From positions 1 through 14,516 of the forward strand of contig JAMCZM010000023.1 in assembly GCA_023485645.1 (NCBI GenBank): DNA of 14,516 nucleotides, given 5' to 3'. The number at the start of each line of letters is the position of its first letter. The stretch's first letter is position 1. The DNA comes from Candidatus Martarchaeota archaeon. Lineage in GTDB: Archaea; Micrarchaeota; Micrarchaeia; Micrarchaeales; Micrarchaeaceae. Shown here piece after piece: positions 13,703-14,516 of this stretch. The notes below the pieces were generated by a model, which worked only from the letters and a program-made list of their open reading frames with translations, ran no database searches and was not told the DNA's origin. Position numbers and translations under genes: made by a program.

Positions 13703-14314
13703 CTACGCGCCTATTGGGAAGAAGATAACAATAGCTTCTATCCAAACAACATGTGTTATTATTGAAGATAATATGCCATATTTATACGCTATTATACTTG
13801 TAACAATGCCAACAATTACTGCTGCTGCAAAAAGCACAATATTTAGCGTGGATAAATGTATAAGCCCATAATACATTGCACCCGCAACCCATGGCATCTT
13901 CCTAAAGAATCTGCTCTTCTTTTTAACATATACCTGCAATGCACCCCTCCAATAAATCTCTTCGCAAACACCTATTAGGGCAAGCGTTGGCATTAATATT
14001 AATGTTGGCGCATTACCGTATATCATTGTATATACGTTGCTAACGCCCTTTTGTATTCCAAGTATAATAGTTGCATAATAACCGATATAAAAGAGCAAAT
14101 ATAATATCAATGCCCCAATTATTCCGATAATTATGGCCCTTGTAATGCTGTTATTTGACCATTTTATCCACCTTCCATATATGCGCAAGGATATGATGGC
14201 AAGTATTATTACTGATATTAGCATTGCATATATAAAAATAGTATTAAGCACAATAAATGTCAACGGCCACAATAGTAGCGGCAGTAGTATGAATAAAAGT
14301 TCTATTAACTTCAT
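13703..14314 (-). CDS. CPBP-family intramembrane metalloprotease
   Basis: A 203-residue membrane protein of the CPBP (CAAX protease/bacteriocin-processing, Rce1-like) family. The three motifs are present: EEIYWRG with Glu118, Glu119 and Arg123; YYGLIH with His153; and SSIITHVVW with His188. These polar residues lie in or next to membrane helices and would form the metal site of a glutamate-type protease. About six hydrophobic segments are seen. The natural substrates of archaeal members are largely unknown; prenylated proteins, bacteriocin-like peptides and membrane-protein processing are possibilities from other branches. The ATG at 14314 has a TATA element 27 bases upstream and no Shine-Dalgarno site, so this gene appears to head the transcript with the methyltransferase and the seven-TM gene. 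Confidence 0.88.
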   Translation of the reverse strand: MKLIELLFILLPLLLWPLTFIVLNTIFIYAMLISVIILAIISLRIYGRWIKWSNNSITRAIIIGIIGALILYLLFYIGYYATIILGIQKGVSNVYTMIYGNAPTLILMPTLALIGVCEEIYWRGALQVYVKKKSRFFRKMPWVAGAMYYGLIHLSTLNIVLFAAAVIVGIVTSIIAYKYGILSSIITHVVWIEAIVIFFPIGA

Positions 14315-14336
14315 TATATTACCAGTAACATTAATT

Positions 14337-14346
14337 GTTTATATTG
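14337..14346 (-). promoter_or_regulatory. TATA box of the CPBP-methyltransferase-7TM operon
   Basis: CAATATAAAC on the minus strand is centred about 27 bases before the ATG at 14314, giving a leaderless message for the three genes that follow with short gaps. Confidence 0.5.
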
Positions 14347-14386
14347 TTATTCATGTTTATATATCTTATTTATGCAGTTCACTTTC

Positions 14387-14432
14387 ATCTAGCGGCTATT
14401 GCATATGGGATTTCCCACCAACACTGCTAGAT
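14387..14432. other. Intergenic hairpin, possible small RNA or 3' end structure
   Basis: A 7-bp perfect arm, ATCTAGC at 14387-14393, pairs with GCTAGAT at 14426-14432. Inside it TGGGA pairs with TCCCA (14406-14417), leaving an internal loop on both sides. It lies in the 130-base spacer between two minus-strand genes. It can be read as a 3' structure of the upstream gene, or as an RNA from the plus strand, because a TTTATATAT element at 14356-14364 would start transcription near 14387. Confidence 0.35.
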
Positions 14433-14444
14433 TATATGAAAATA

Positions 14445-14516
14445 TTATAGTGCGGCTGTTAGTATTGCAAAAAATATTACAAGCATAAATGAGAATGCAT
14501 TTTTTACGTTAAATTC
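14445..14516 (-). CDS. Membrane protein, C-terminal end (cut by window edge)
   Basis: An open frame enters from the right edge and ends at a TAA at 14447-14445. The 23 visible residues begin EFNVKNAFSFMLVIFF and end LTAAL, a short polar stretch and then a hydrophobic segment fitting a last transmembrane helix that stops almost at the membrane face. The family cannot be told. The orientation matches the CPBP gene, but the 130-base spacer with its own TATA box suggests separate transcription. Confidence 0.5.
   Translation of the reverse strand, partial: EFNVKNAFSFMLVIFFAILTAAL

Noticed and set aside
14133..14450. Plus-strand open frame over the CPBP 5' end and spacer
   Set aside because: Its first half is antisense to the CPBP gene and its second half is AT-rich spacer with the hairpin; the peptide has no family likeness.
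1..14516. CRISPR array, insertion sequence, integrase or attachment site
   Set aside because: No spaced direct repeats, transposase motifs or tRNA-end duplications were seen by eye. Both tRNA genes have intact ends without a nearby repeated 3' segment.

Overview
The window is chromosomal DNA from an AT-rich archaeon. The evidence is a ribosomal protein L40e gene (found in archaea and eukaryotes, not bacteria), an archaeal/eukaryotic-type tryptophanyl-tRNA synthetase, two archaeal-style tRNA genes without encoded CCA, TATA-like boxes about 25-30 nt before many start codons (leaderless mRNA style), and frequent TTG/GTG codons at possible starts. A phylum cannot be fixed from the sequence alone. 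Compact gene packing, many small membrane proteins and a single-chain helicase-nuclease would suit a small-genome lineage such as a DPANN or Thermoplasmata relative, but that is inference.

Layout. (1) 1-572, minus strand: rpl40e, a small winged-helix protein and a gene cut by the left edge, read as one operon. (2) 755-2060, plus strand: msrB, msrA and a CDGSH iron-sulfur protein, a methionine-sulfoxide/redox repair cluster. (3) 2132-5671: trpS (plus), a polyprenyl diphosphate synthase (minus) and cysS (plus). The synthase and cysS diverge from a shared TATA-rich spacer, while trpS and the synthase converge. (4) 5691-7250, minus strand: a polysaccharide/lipid-carrier flippase of the MATE/Wzx type, convergent with cysS across a spacer that is almost entirely a 16-bp perfect palindrome. 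(5) 7371-7444: tRNA-Arg(CCG). (6) 7493-11089, minus strand: a two-gene unit of a PH-like plus rhodanese-like fusion protein followed by a UvrD-family helicase with a C-terminal RecB-type nuclease. (7) 11192-12222: an orphan four-TM protein, a YCII-family protein and tRNA-Thr(UGU). (8) 12304-14516, minus strand: a probable membrane/quinone unit with the end of a probable membrane protein, a CPBP-family protease, a UbiE/MenG-type methyltransferase and a seven-TM protein.

Taken together these are mostly housekeeping genes: translation, isoprenoid and possibly quinone synthesis, envelope lipid transport, redox repair and DNA repair. No insertion sequence, phage gene, CRISPR array or integrase is visible. 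The most unusual parts are the PH-rhodanese fusion upstream of the helicase-nuclease, the Asp in place of the usual zinc-binding Cys in cysteinyl-tRNA synthetase, and the atypical second Asp-rich motif of the prenyl synthase. All coding regions look intact; only the two edge genes are truncated, by the window itself. No gene-free stretch exceeds 300 bases.
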